From the NCBI GenBank assembly GCA_964203235.1, contig CAXNLE010000002.1, positions 806,001-870,000 of the forward strand: a DNA stretch of 64,000 nucleotides, given 5' to 3'. Under the pieces are notes generated by a model. The model ran no database searches. It was given only the letters and a program-made list of their open reading frames with translations, and was not told where the DNA came from. Position 1 is the first letter of the stretch. Every line of letters starts with the position of its first letter. Positions 17,082-25,929 of this stretch are shown here, one piece after another. This DNA is from BACL27 sp964203235 (GTDB lineage: Bacteria > Actinomycetota > Acidimicrobiia > Acidimicrobiales > Ilumatobacteraceae). The translations under genes and the position numbers were made by a program.

Positions 17082-17828
17082 GTGCGAAAATCTCCACTTG
17101 TAGTGGTGCCGGCTTTAAACGAACAGGCAACCATTCATAGTGTTGTCGGTGCGATCAAAAAATTGGGCTACGACGTTGTTGTCGTGGATGATGGTTCTGG
17201 AGACAAGACAGCCGAATTAGCAAGCCACGCAGGTGCAGTCGTCTTGAGAATGAAACTTAATCTTGGCGTCGGTGGCGCATTGCGATGTGGTTTTAGATAT
17301 GCGGTGAACGAAGGGTATGACGCAGTTATTCAGTTCGACGCCGACGGCCAGCATCCTGAGAGCTATCTAAAAGAATTAGTGGATGTCTGGAAAGCAACCT
17401 CAGTACATTTGGTAATCGGTAGTCGGTTTAGAGATGCGCATGAGTCAATGAAAGTTGCGTGGCATCGGCGTTTTGCAATGCACGTTCTTGGGTTTATCGC
17501 ATCTCGTGCGTGCAAGACGAGAATTACCGATTCAACATCTGGTTTTCGATTAATTGCCAAGCCATTACTCAACGAATTTGCTAAGTCGTTTCCGAGTCAT
17601 TATTTGGGTGACACATTTGAGGCAAATGTCGTTGCCGGCAGGGCAGGATACAAAGTCAAAGAGATCGGGGTACCGATTACCGATCGAAAAGTCGGTAAAT
17701 CCTCAACAGGTTCCGGCAGATCGGTGATTCTTATATTGCGGAGTGTTTTAGTAGTTGTTTTCGGATTGCATTTCAATATTGGAAGGTTTAATCCGCAAGT
17801 CGCGAGACACCCGAGCGCAAAGCACTAA
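17082..17828 (+). CDS. GT2 glycosyltransferase (polyprenyl-phosphate type)
   Basis: A 248-residue GT-A enzyme. It has VVVPALNEQATIHSVV at the start, VVVDDGSGDKT, a QFDADGQHP metal-binding DxD (about residues 86-90), and ITDSTSGFRLIAKPLL, the pattern of DPM1/DPG-like synthases that load a sugar onto polyprenyl phosphate. The start is GTG 17082. It pairs with DUF2304 just upstream. The product could be a polyprenyl-P-hexose used by GT39/GT83-type membrane transferases. It is the last gene of the + strand glycan run. Confidence 0.85.
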   Translation: MRKSPLVVVPALNEQATIHSVVGAIKKLGYDVVVVDDGSGDKTAELASHAGAVVLRMKLNLGVGGALRCGFRYAVNEGYDAVIQFDADGQHPESYLKELVDVWKATSVHLVIGSRFRDAHESMKVAWHRRFAMHVLGFIASRACKTRITDSTSGFRLIAKPLLNEFAKSFPSHYLGDTFEANVVAGRAGYKVKEIGVPITDRKVGKSSTGSGRSVILILRSVLVVVFGLHFNIGRFNPQVARHPSAKH

Positions 17829-17930
17829 ATAAACTTAGGTCTGATTGTGAAATTTGCTTGCAAACAGGGCAAACTTAACTAACAACAGTTGAAGTCAATT
17901 TGATGATGCCATTTTGGTAGGGAGATAAAA

Positions 17931-19100
17931 ATGAAAACAGCAGTGATCGTAGATGCGGTTCGTACGCCATGTGGTAAACGAAACGGTCGGTTGAAAGACT
18001 GGCACCCAGTAGATCTGTCGGCGCACGTGTTAAAAGCACTTGTTGACCGTACCGGGATTGATCCAGCCTTAGTAGATGACGTTGTTATGGGATGCGTAAT
18101 GCAAGTCGGTGAGCAAAGTTTGAACATTGCGCGCAATGCAATTCTTGCTGCTGGTTGGCCCGAGAGTGTGCCAGGCACAACTGTTGATCGTCAATGTGGT
18201 TCAAGTCAGCAAGCAGCGCACTTCGCTGCGCAAGGTGTGATGGCTGGTGCGTACGACATCGTTGTTGCCGCTGGTGTCGAAGTGATGTCGCGCGTGCCGA
18301 TGGGTGCGTCAATCGCTGAAGGTAAGCATGGGTTTCCGTTTGGTCAAACTGTGCAGGCGCGTTACGCAGCAGACGGCGGACTTGTCAATCAAGGAATTTC
18401 CGCTGAACTGATCGCTGAGAAATGGAATATTAGTCGCGAAGATATGGACCGTTTCGGTGTTCGGTCACAAAGTTATGCGGCACGCGCAACAAGTGAGGGT
18501 CGTTTTCAGAACGAAATAATCCCGACGCTTGACGTTGAGGGAAAGTTAATGACAACTGACGAAGGAATTCGTGAATCAACATTAGAAAAACTCGCAACAC
18601 TCAAGCCTGCATATCGTCCGGTTGAAGATGGCGGAAAAGTGACTGCGGGTAATTCTTCTCAGATAACAGATGGTGCAACAGCGATTCTGATCATGTCTGA
18701 AGAGCGTGCAAAACAATTGGGCCTTAAGCCACGCGCACGATTTGTGAATTTCGCACTTGCTGCTGAAAACCCACGCTATATGTTGACGGCACCGATCCCG
18801 GCAACTAAAAAAGTTCTTGAACGTGCTGGGTTAAAACTTAGTGATATTGATTTGGTTGAAATCAACGAAGCTTTTGCGGCCGTAGTTTTAGCGTGGGAGA
18901 AAGAATTGCATCCAGACATGGAGAAAGTCAATGTCAACGGCGGAGCAATCGCACTCGGCCACCCACTTGGCGCATCTGGCACACGGCTAATGACAACTTT
19001 GCTAAACGAATTAGAGCGCACCGGCGGTCGATATGGTTTGCAAACGATGTGCGAAGGTGGCGGCTTGGCCAACGCCACAATCATTGAACGACTGGGCTAA
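17931..19100 (+). CDS. Thiolase / acetyl-CoA C-acyltransferase
   Basis: A 389-residue thiolase. It starts with AVIVDAVRTPCGKRNG, and carries the nucleophilic Cys in VDRQCGSSQQAAHFAAQ (about residue 88), the GHP motif in GGAIALGHPLGASGTR with the catalytic His, and the second Cys in TMCEGGGLANA. QCGSSQQA rather than the biosynthetic-type sequence, and the long loop region, resemble FadA5-type 3-ketoacyl-CoA thiolases of Actinobacteria, so a role in beta-oxidation (possibly sterol side chain or fatty acids) is likely. A purine-rich GGGAGAT precedes the ATG by six bases. It marks the end of the glycan block. Confidence 0.85.
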   Translation: MKTAVIVDAVRTPCGKRNGRLKDWHPVDLSAHVLKALVDRTGIDPALVDDVVMGCVMQVGEQSLNIARNAILAAGWPESVPGTTVDRQCGSSQQAAHFAAQGVMAGAYDIVVAAGVEVMSRVPMGASIAEGKHGFPFGQTVQARYAADGGLVNQGISAELIAEKWNISREDMDRFGVRSQSYAARATSEGRFQNEIIPTLDVEGKLMTTDEGIRESTLEKLATLKPAYRPVEDGGKVTAGNSSQITDGATAILIMSEERAKQLGLKPRARFVNFALAAENPRYMLTAPIPATKKVLERAGLKLSDIDLVEINEAFAAVVLAWEKELHPDMEKVNVNGGAIALGHPLGASGTRLMTTLLNELERTGGRYGLQTMCEGGGLANATIIERLG

Positions 19101-19147
19101 ATGACTTGGCTAATCAATATGGCTAATCGAAAAATTAACCACCCTTA

Positions 19148-19405
19148 ATGCTCGGAAAAGTAATTTGGGTGCTTCTTGGCGTAGCCCTGTTTTATTTTAT
19201 TTGGAAAACCGGTCTTGGAATGTTGCGTGGCATGACATCAACCTTGCCACCACCGCCACCATCAGGAGAAATGCGACGAATTAATGTTCGCTATAGATGC
19301 TCAAGTTGCGGAACAGAATTGCGAATGACAATGGCGCCAGATCAAGATCCACCACCGCCAAGACACTGTTTAGAAGATATGGATTTAGTCGCGCCAGTCG
19401 AGTGA
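19148..19405 (+). CDS. Small membrane protein with Cys pair
   Basis: An 85-residue protein with an N-terminal transmembrane helix (about residues 4-26), a proline-rich linker (LPPPPPSG) and a C-terminal part with CSSCG and a single HC 23 residues later, suggesting a small metal-binding or rubredoxin-like zinc ribbon of incomplete type. No family is recognised with confidence. ATG start. It lies between thiolase and crgA, and converges with crgA (16 bases between stops). Related proteins of unknown function are plausible near crgA in this lineage, but this was not checked. Confidence 0.65.
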   Translation: MLGKVIWVLLGVALFYFIWKTGLGMLRGMTSTLPPPPPSGEMRRINVRYRCSSCGTELRMTMAPDQDPPPPRHCLEDMDLVAPVE

Positions 19406-19421
19406 CTAGCGAAATAAATAA

Positions 19422-19763
19422 CTAGTGATATTTAGTGGCGGTGTATAGACCACCAAGAACGCAAAGCAATCCCGAAAACAAATACCAGTTATTTCTTCCA
19501 CCTGGCACAAAACCCAGGTAGTAGAGCAAAATTACTAACGACCCCAGACCAAGTAGTGCAAACATTAAAATTGGAACCCATGTTGGGCTAACTTTTTGCT
19601 CACGCAAAGTCGGTGGGGTGTAGCGCGACGAAGCCTCAGCGAGATTTTGTCCGTGCAACGAGTGAGTGTCCGAAGTATCAAGACGATGTGTTTCGTGAAC
19701 ACGACCAGGTTTCGTTCCTTTTGGGGTTGTTCTGCCGCCACTGCGTCGTTTTGAAGTCGCCAT
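19422..19763 (-). CDS. crgA: CrgA-like cell division protein
   Basis: A 113-residue protein. The first ~58 residues are basic and hydrophilic, then a SPTWVPILMFALLGLG helix, a short loop ending VPGGRNNWYLF, and a second helix ending GGLYTATKYH. This two-helix hairpin with SPxWVP and NWYLF is the CrgA (septation inhibitor) pattern. CrgA localises to the septum and recruits division proteins in Actinobacteria. Placement beside trpG and pknB reproduces the origin-proximal order crgA-trpG-pknB known in mycobacteria. Divergent from trpG with a 67-base shared upstream region. Confidence 0.85.
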   Translation of the reverse strand: MATSKRRSGGRTTPKGTKPGRVHETHRLDTSDTHSLHGQNLAEASSRYTPPTLREQKVSPTWVPILMFALLGLGSLVILLYYLGFVPGGRNNWYLFSGLLCVLGGLYTATKYH

Positions 19764-19830
19764 AACTGTCTCAAGTGTAGAGGCGGTAAATAGCTTTGGA
19801 AGTGACTAATTACGGGGCAGGCTAGAGGAT

Positions 19831-20433
19831 ATGAAAAAATCAGCGCCAAAAATATTGGTGATCGATAATTACGACAGTTTTGTCTACAACCTTGTGCAGT
19901 ATCTCGGCGAGTTAGGCGCTGAGCCGATCGTCGTTCGCAATGACGAAGTCACGATTCAGCAAGCACTAGAACTCAATCCAGATGGAGTTCTTTTATCCCC
20001 TGGCCCGGGCCGACCTCAAGACGCAGGGATTTTGTGCGAAGCGGTGAGTGCATTCGCAGAGACCACACCAATTTTCGGTGTGTGTTTAGGGCATCAAGCA
20101 ATCGGCCACGTGTTTGGTGCGAATATTATTAGCGCCCCCGAACTTCAACACGGCAAAACATCTCAAATACATCACAAAAATCTAGGAGTGTTCGCCGGTC
20201 TTGATTCGCCGATTACGGCGACGAGATATCACTCTTTAGCGATTGATCCCGAATCAGTTCCGAAAGAACTTGAAGTTACCGCAACTACTGACGACGGTTT
20301 AATTATGGGTGTGCGACATAAAAATTTAGATGTCGAAGGCGTGCAGTTTCATCCGGAAAGTATTCTGACCGACCATGGTTACGAAATTATTAAAACTTTT
20401 TTAGTTAGATGCGAGAAGCAAAAACATAACTAG
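19831..20433 (+). CDS. trpG: Glutamine amidotransferase, anthranilate/aminodeoxychorismate synthase component II
   Basis: A 200-residue class I amidotransferase: ILVIDNYDSFVYNLVQYL at the start, LLSPGPGRPQDAG, the catalytic Cys in FGVCLGHQAIG (about residue 87), and the His-Glu pair in VEGVQFHPES. It releases ammonia from glutamine for anthranilate or 4-amino-4-deoxychorismate synthase; single-gene members may serve both. Alone beside crgA/pknB, as in other Actinobacteria; the partner subunit is not in the window. Its stop TAG abuts the pknB stop (TTA on the + strand) with no gap. Confidence 0.9.
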   Translation: MKKSAPKILVIDNYDSFVYNLVQYLGELGAEPIVVRNDEVTIQQALELNPDGVLLSPGPGRPQDAGILCEAVSAFAETTPIFGVCLGHQAIGHVFGANIISAPELQHGKTSQIHHKNLGVFAGLDSPITATRYHSLAIDPESVPKELEVTATTDDGLIMGVRHKNLDVEGVQFHPESILTDHGYEIIKTFLVRCEKQKHN

Positions 20434-22416
20434 TTACGGCGTGACTACTCCGCGACCAACTGTTAGACGAACTGAAGACCCTGCTTCGATTTGTGTCCCA
20501 GAATCAGTACCTTGTGTGACAACTTTGCCATCGTTCACATTTCCGCTTGGAACATCTTGATATTTAACATCTGGAGTCAGTCCAACTGCAGTTAGTTGAG
20601 CCCGCGCATCGGCCTCGGTCAGACCTTCAACTTGTGGCATAGTAACTTTCGTTCCACCTTTTGAGATGAAGACAATTATTGGTGAACCAAAAGCTATCGG
20701 TTCACCAATTGCTGGTTCGGTTCGAATTACTCGTCCTTTTTCAACTGTCACGTTTGCTTCTTCAGCCAGTGTGACGATGAAATTGTAAGGCGCACTCTGT
20801 AAAAATTGCAGGGCTGCTGTTGATACTTGACCTTGAATATTCGGCACAGTCGCTTGTCCGATTCCGCCTGAAACTACTACGGCAATTGTTGAGCCGGATC
20901 GCACTTGAGTGTCAACTTTCGGATCTTGACCAATGATTTGATTCTCTGGAATTTTCGGATCATTTCGCACTTCTGAAATGGCAAGTTGTAAACCGAGTGG
21001 TGCCAATAAACCAGTTGCTTCTTTCACAGTTAAACCCCGCACAAGCGGAACAACAACTGGGGCACCCGCTGGGTTATAAGTAATTATTATCGTGTCACCA
21101 TTTCGAGCCAGCACACTCGGCTTTGGATCTTGCAAATAAACGATGTCATTACCAACGCCATCTTTTGCTTCGGCCAGTGGAACTGGTGTGAATCCAAGCT
21201 TAAGAAGTTTTTCGCCGGCTTCTTTGACGGTGAGATTGCGAACATCAGGAACAGTAATAGAAGCGTTTGAAGAATTACCTGAAATTGTGAGAAATAAAAA
21301 TAATCCACCGACAAGCAAAACTATTGCCGCAAAAAACGATCCAAACACAAAGCCAGCAGTGCGCCGTGGAGCAAAATCGTCATATGGTGGATAATTTGCA
21401 GCACGAGAACGGGTCATCGTTGTGGGTCTTCTTGGGGCAGTTGTGGCGATCTGCGAAGTTGGTTGATCTTGTTTTGCGATTACTGTCGTTGCACCCGCGT
21501 CGTTCTGCGTAATTGCAAGCGTGCGAGTTGCCGCATCGCTTGACGATACGCCAATGCGATTAGCCATCGCCAAAACTGGCTGGCCATCAACAAAGCGACG
21601 GAGATCATCTCGAACTTCGCCAGCAGTTGAATATCGAGCGTCAGGAGACTTGGCCATACATTTGGCAACAATCGCGGTCAAACCTGCAGGTATTGACTTA
21701 TTGCGCTGATCAAGTGGCATCGGATCTTCATGGACTTGTTTGTAGGCAATTGCCACTGCGTTTTCGCCAGCGAACGGCACAGTGCCTGCCAGCATTTCGT
21801 ACATCACGATTCCAAGTGAGTAAATATCGCTGCGTTGATCAGTCGCAGCACCTTGTGCTTGTTCTGGCGAAAAATAAGTTGCAGTCCCCATCACTGCGCC
21901 AGTTTGAGTGAGGTTTTGCTCAATTCCTGCACCGAGTGCACGGGCAATTCCGAAGTCGGCGACTTTTACTTGGCCAACTGTGCTGATGAGGATATTGCCC
22001 GGCTTGACATCACGATGAATAACACCGTTTTGGTGTGCTGAATCAAGTGCTAGAGCAACTTCGCTTATTACATCGCAGACTTGCACCGGGGTGAAGTTAT
22101 TGCTTTGTCTGATTATGTCAGCGAGCGTGCGACCATCAACAAACTCCATGGCGATGTAGTAGGTATTGTTAACGCGTCCCCAGTCATAGACGCCAACAAT
22201 GTTTGGATGATTGAGTCCGGCGGCTGATTGGGCTTCGCGGCGAAACCGCTCAACGAATGCGGGGTCAACGGCAAACTCTGCAAAAAGTACCTTTATCGCA
22301 ACTGTTCGGTCTAATAAAATATCGCGGGCTTGAAAAATTTCAGCCATTCCTCCGCGGCCCACTCGGCGACCAATTTCATAACGGTCGTTGATAATCGCGC
22401 GTTTGGCGTCGTTCAT
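20434..22416 (-). CDS. pknB: Ser/Thr protein kinase with four PASTA domains
   Basis: A 660-residue membrane kinase. The cytoplasmic kinase domain (about residues 10-270) has GRGGMAEIFQA (Gly loop), VAIKVL (Lys), HRDVKPGNIL (catalytic loop), DFGIARA and GTATYFSPEQA. A juxtamembrane region leads to one transmembrane helix (about residues 362-385). The outside part has four PASTA repeats (starting VPDVRNLTV, VPLVRGLTV, VPNIQGQV, MPQVEGLT), which bind muropeptides or lipid II in PknB/StkP. It controls cell-wall synthesis and division. It is third in an FHA-phosphatase-kinase operon; only three bases separate it from pstP. Confidence 0.92.
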   Translation of the reverse strand: MNDAKRAIINDRYEIGRRVGRGGMAEIFQARDILLDRTVAIKVLFAEFAVDPAFVERFRREAQSAAGLNHPNIVGVYDWGRVNNTYYIAMEFVDGRTLADIIRQSNNFTPVQVCDVISEVALALDSAHQNGVIHRDVKPGNILISTVGQVKVADFGIARALGAGIEQNLTQTGAVMGTATYFSPEQAQGAATDQRSDIYSLGIVMYEMLAGTVPFAGENAVAIAYKQVHEDPMPLDQRNKSIPAGLTAIVAKCMAKSPDARYSTAGEVRDDLRRFVDGQPVLAMANRIGVSSSDAATRTLAITQNDAGATTVIAKQDQPTSQIATTAPRRPTTMTRSRAANYPPYDDFAPRRTAGFVFGSFFAAIVLLVGGLFLFLTISGNSSNASITVPDVRNLTVKEAGEKLLKLGFTPVPLAEAKDGVGNDIVYLQDPKPSVLARNGDTIIITYNPAGAPVVVPLVRGLTVKEATGLLAPLGLQLAISEVRNDPKIPENQIIGQDPKVDTQVRSGSTIAVVVSGGIGQATVPNIQGQVSTAALQFLQSAPYNFIVTLAEEANVTVEKGRVIRTEPAIGEPIAFGSPIIVFISKGGTKVTMPQVEGLTEADARAQLTAVGLTPDVKYQDVPSGNVNDGKVVTQGTDSGTQIEAGSSVRLTVGRGVVTP

Positions 22417-22419
22417 ATA

Positions 22420-23535
22420 TTAATTACCGTCAACAACTTCACGAATTTGATTGACATATTTCTGCGCGTCTGTTGGCGAAGAAAAATTTGGTTTGGCGAT
22501 AATTTCAGTATCTTGTGCAAAATTCAGATCAGATCGTATGAGCGTGCTATCAGCTTCAATAGTTGGATTAAACCAAAGAAATTCTTTGCCCTGATAAATC
22601 AACACGCGTGCTGCTGGAGTTTGGTCTTCGTAAGCCACAAAGTATCCACTGCGAGCATAAGAAAAAGCAATAACTGAAGCAACTATTGCAACAGCAGCCA
22701 CAACAACCGAAATAATTAATTTACGAATTGACAAATTAATTTCAGGTTTTGAAAGCGTAGAGTTCACTGGCTTACTAACTGTTTTGGTGTCTTTATCTAA
22801 CACATCAACAACAATTACTGTGGTGTTGTCTCGGCCCCCATTTTTGTTAGCCATTTCGACGAGTTGATTTGCAGTTTGCTGAGGGTCTGAATTTAGCTTT
22901 AAACAAGTTTCAATATCAATATCTGAAACCTCGTCAACTAAACCATCACTACATAAAAGATATCTATCGCCTGCGATAAGTGGAAGAGTCCATGTGTCTA
23001 CTCCGATTGTTGGCTCAATACCCAGTGCGCGTGTGACGATGTTTCGTCGGGCGTGAGTTCGCGCCTCGTCGCGAGTTATTAAACCCTCACTGACCAACTC
23101 TTGCACATAAGAGTGGTCAACACTTACTTGTCTAAATTCGCCGGCCCTCAACAAGTACGTACGAGAGTCACCAATATTTGCAACGGTTACTGATTTAGAT
23201 TCATTTTCAGATTTCGATTTATTAGTCGGAGTTATCGCTAAGGCTGTGAGCGTAGTACCCATGCCTCTTTGATCCGTTTGTCCGTTTGCCGCCTGAAATA
23301 TTTTTTCGTTGACTTCTTTGATGATTGAGTTGAGTTGTTTTGCATCGGCAATGCCGTCGGACTGTGCAGCCCCAAGAAATTTAATTGCCATTGCGCTCGC
23401 CACTTCGCCCGCATTGTGTCCACCCATACCGTCGGCAACTACGAACAGACTTTCTCGAGCCAACATTGCATCCTCGTTTTGCAAACGCAGAACCCCGGTG
23501 TCGCTTAATGCACCCCAACGAATGAAGATTGCCAC
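22420..23535 (-). CDS. pstP: PP2C-family Ser/Thr phosphatase
   Basis: A 371-residue protein. The PP2C domain (about residues 1-230) carries the metal ligands in NEDAMLA, VADGMGGHNAGEVAS, SDGLVDEVSD and GGRDNTTVIVV. One transmembrane helix (about residues 268-292) precedes a short extracytoplasmic tail of about 80 residues. It is the cognate phosphatase for PknB, removing phosphates from the kinase and its substrates. The start is GTG, spaced one base after the FHA gene stop, so translation is probably coupled. Confidence 0.9.
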   Translation of the reverse strand: MAIFIRWGALSDTGVLRLQNEDAMLARESLFVVADGMGGHNAGEVASAMAIKFLGAAQSDGIADAKQLNSIIKEVNEKIFQAANGQTDQRGMGTTLTALAITPTNKSKSENESKSVTVANIGDSRTYLLRAGEFRQVSVDHSYVQELVSEGLITRDEARTHARRNIVTRALGIEPTIGVDTWTLPLIAGDRYLLCSDGLVDEVSDIDIETCLKLNSDPQQTANQLVEMANKNGGRDNTTVIVVDVLDKDTKTVSKPVNSTLSKPEINLSIRKLIISVVVAAVAIVASVIAFSYARSGYFVAYEDQTPAARVLIYQGKEFLWFNPTIEADSTLIRSDLNFAQDTEIIAKPNFSSPTDAQKYVNQIREVVDGN

Positions 23536-23536
23536 T

Positions 23537-24223
23537 TTATGAGGCTACAAACCGTGCGGTAGTTGTACCGAATGTAAGTTCGTCTCCATCAGCAAGCAGT
23601 TCTCCCTTTAAAATTTTTGTGCCATTGACTTTAACCCCGTTCGTACTTCCCAGATCAACTACTAACCAGCCAGTTAAGTCGTGTTGAATTTGGGCGTGCA
23701 CACGGCTGACATTGCTATCGGCAAAGACGATCGCACAACTTTCATGTCTACCAATTTTGACTGAGTCGCCAATTAGTTCAAATCGTTGCCCAGTCGCTAA
23801 AACTAATGCAGCCTTGACAGTCAGTTTCTTCGGCGCGATTGTGGGCGGGGTCGGTTCGGGTTGGGCTATTAATTCTTGAACGATTGAGGGTTTAGCCTCA
23901 ACGGTTGGCGTTTTGACTGCAAGATGCCCGCTGGTTTTGATCTGAAAGGTGCCACTTTTAATTGTCTCATCGGCTTGCAAAATAACAGAAATCGGGTCAC
24001 CATGCTGATAACCGCTTTGCTTGCAATGTTGTGTCGCAGCATCAATTAGTTCGCGAACTAGATGCTGCTCAACCTCCGCAAATGCCAATAGATCATCACT
24101 ATGTAAACGAATCTCGTATGTGCTTGAAAGTGAGCCGTTTGCGGCAGATAGGTCAAGTAAGCCGATAAGTTGCCTGCCTAGAGAAATTGGCCTGATCGAA
24201 GTGGCGTAGGCACGCGCAAACAT
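23537..24223 (-). CDS. fhaA: FHA domain protein, FhaA-like
   Basis: A 228-residue protein with an N-terminal domain (about residues 1-125, containing AYATSIRPISLGRQL and DLLAFAEVEQHLVREL) resembling the DUF3662 part of FhaA, a proline-rich linker, and a C-terminal FHA domain with IGRHESCAIVF, SRVHAQI and LGSTNGVKVNG, the phosphothreonine-binding residues. It recruits phosphorylated partners of PknB to wall synthesis. Shorter than mycobacterial FhaA (about 527). First gene of the kinase operon, divergent from tRNA-Leu. Confidence 0.82.
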   Translation of the reverse strand: MFARAYATSIRPISLGRQLIGLLDLSAANGSLSSTYEIRLHSDDLLAFAEVEQHLVRELIDAATQHCKQSGYQHGDPISVILQADETIKSGTFQIKTSGHLAVKTPTVEAKPSIVQELIAQPEPTPPTIAPKKLTVKAALVLATGQRFELIGDSVKIGRHESCAIVFADSNVSRVHAQIQHDLTGWLVVDLGSTNGVKVNGTKILKGELLADGDELTFGTTTARFVAS

Positions 24224-24278
24224 GCATCAATTCTACGCCCCTAGACGCGACATAACTGTTAGGGTCAGAAGTCCATTC

Positions 24279-24361
24279 GGGCGAGTGGCGAAATGGCAGA
24301 CGCGCTGGCTTCAGGTGCCAGTGTTCGTAAGGACGTGGGGGTTCAAGTCCCCCCTCGCTCA
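24279..24361 (+). tRNA. tRNA-Leu (CAG)
   Basis: Acceptor GGGCGAG pairs with CTCGCTC, position 8 is T, the D-arm is GGCGAAATGGCAGACGC, and the anticodon stem CTGGC/GCCAG encloses TTCAGGT for anticodon CAG. A long variable arm (class II) and GGTTCAAGTCC T-arm follow. The discriminator is A, CCA not encoded. It is next to fhaA, as in mycobacteria. Confidence 0.94.
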
Positions 24362-24370
24362 CAAAATTAG

Positions 24371-25924
24371 TTAATGAACTTTGCAGTACTGGTCGTTGTT
24401 AATTTTACGTCCCCAACGACCGGTGATTAATTTAACTTCTGATGGTTTTACAGTTGCAGGACGAGTGGCTGATTCAAAGTGGAAAAGCCGAGCATTCGGC
24501 GTCCAAATTATGCGGTAGCCACGCTCCAAGAACTTGAATGCAATATCACAGTCATTAAACGCCAATGGAAATATTTCACTCATTCCACCGACTTCAAAAT
24601 AGGCGTCTCGCTTGATCAGTGCACAGGCTCCAGTTACGCCGCTAACTTCGCGCGCCAATTTAAGCATTCTGAAATGGCCAAAGTCATTGTTTGAAGACCC
24701 AGCGCAAAAATTATGTAGTGAGTGGGTGTTTGAATGACCCGCACTTTGTATTCGACCATCTTCAAAAAGGAGAAGTGGCCCAACCATCGCCACATCTTCA
24801 TCAGTTATGTGACCAACCATTGTTTCTAGCCAGTCGGGGCTAATTACTTCAGTATCGTCATTAAGCATCAAGATCAGTGGAGCATCACTGTTGACAACCC
24901 CAACATTGCATTTGTCAGAAAAATTAAATGGCTTGTCGTAGTCAATAATTTTCAAGCGATTTGGGCAGACGGTTTTGAGATCAGCTATTACTTGTGGTGG
25001 TGTGCCCTTGTCGACGACGACAATTATCTCAAAGTTCGTGTACGAAGATTTACGTTCGATGCTTTCAACAGCATTGACTACTAGGCATGTGTCTACTCCA
25101 AAAATAGATTTTCTAGTTCCGCAGGTTGGAATAATTATGCTTACCTTTGGGTGCTCTGTTATTTGACGCTTCACTGTGACTAGCGAGAGTGCTAGGTCAA
25201 AGTTCACTTCAGCAACGATTTTTCGTCGCTTAAGATGCTCGTCAACCGCTTTGGCGGCAGCAGTGTAAGCGTATAATTTTGCGTTATTCGCCGAAGCAGT
25301 TGATCCAGGAACAGTTCTCCAGTGGTACAAAACTTTTGGAATATGTACGATGTTTTTAGTTTGCTCGGTGATCCGCAAAAACAAGTCGTAGTCTTGCGAA
25401 CCATCAAAACCAGTTCTAAATCGGCCCACTTGGTTGACTAGAGATGTTCGCATTACTGATAAATGCGAGCAATAATTTTGTGCTAGAAATCGTTCTGGAG
25501 ACCAATCTGGCTTAATAAATTCGTCAAAGTGTTCGCCATCTTCGGTGATTTTGTCTTCATCTGAATAGATGTAATCAACAGTTGGGTAAGCCTCTATAGA
25601 TTTCGCTACTTCTTCAAGTGCGTCTAGATGAAGTTCATCGTCGTTATCAAGTAACACTATGAATTCTCCAGACGCGAGAGAGATTGCGTCATTAGACGCC
25701 GCAACGATGCCACCATTTTCAGATCGCATGTAAACTTTGACGCGCTGATCCAGTGCCTGGAGTTCGTTTAATCGAGTTTTAACCCATGGTGCTGTTGAAC
25801 AATCATCAACGAGGCACCACTCCCAGTCTTTGAACTCTTGGTTAAACACAGTTTCAATACATTTTTCGAATGCATATCTCGGTGGGTCATAGACCGGTGT
25901 GACGATACTCAGTAACGGGGTCAT
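24371..25924 (-). CDS. Tandem GT2 glycosyltransferase
   Basis: A 517-residue protein from ATG 25924 (an in-frame upstream ATG at 25990 lies inside the preceding gene and is less likely). The first GT-A domain begins PLLSIVTPVYDPP, with VDDCST and LLDNDDELH (DxD). The second begins PKVSIIIPTCGTR with LNDDTEVISPDWLE and GVTGACALIKRDAYFEVGGM. Two GT2 domains suggest addition of two sugars or polymerisation of a disaccharide. It starts 5 bases after a coiled-coil gene. A glycan export ABC pair lies just beyond. Convergent with tRNA-Leu. Confidence 0.85.
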   Translation of the reverse strand: MTPLLSIVTPVYDPPRYAFEKCIETVFNQEFKDWEWCLVDDCSTAPWVKTRLNELQALDQRVKVYMRSENGGIVAASNDAISLASGEFIVLLDNDDELHLDALEEVAKSIEAYPTVDYIYSDEDKITEDGEHFDEFIKPDWSPERFLAQNYCSHLSVMRTSLVNQVGRFRTGFDGSQDYDLFLRITEQTKNIVHIPKVLYHWRTVPGSTASANNAKLYAYTAAAKAVDEHLKRRKIVAEVNFDLALSLVTVKRQITEHPKVSIIIPTCGTRKSIFGVDTCLVVNAVESIERKSSYTNFEIIVVVDKGTPPQVIADLKTVCPNRLKIIDYDKPFNFSDKCNVGVVNSDAPLILMLNDDTEVISPDWLETMVGHITDEDVAMVGPLLLFEDGRIQSAGHSNTHSLHNFCAGSSNNDFGHFRMLKLAREVSGVTGACALIKRDAYFEVGGMSEIFPLAFNDCDIAFKFLERGYRIIWTPNARLFHFESATRPATVKPSEVKLITGRWGRKINNDQYCKVH

Positions 25925-25929
25925 AATTT

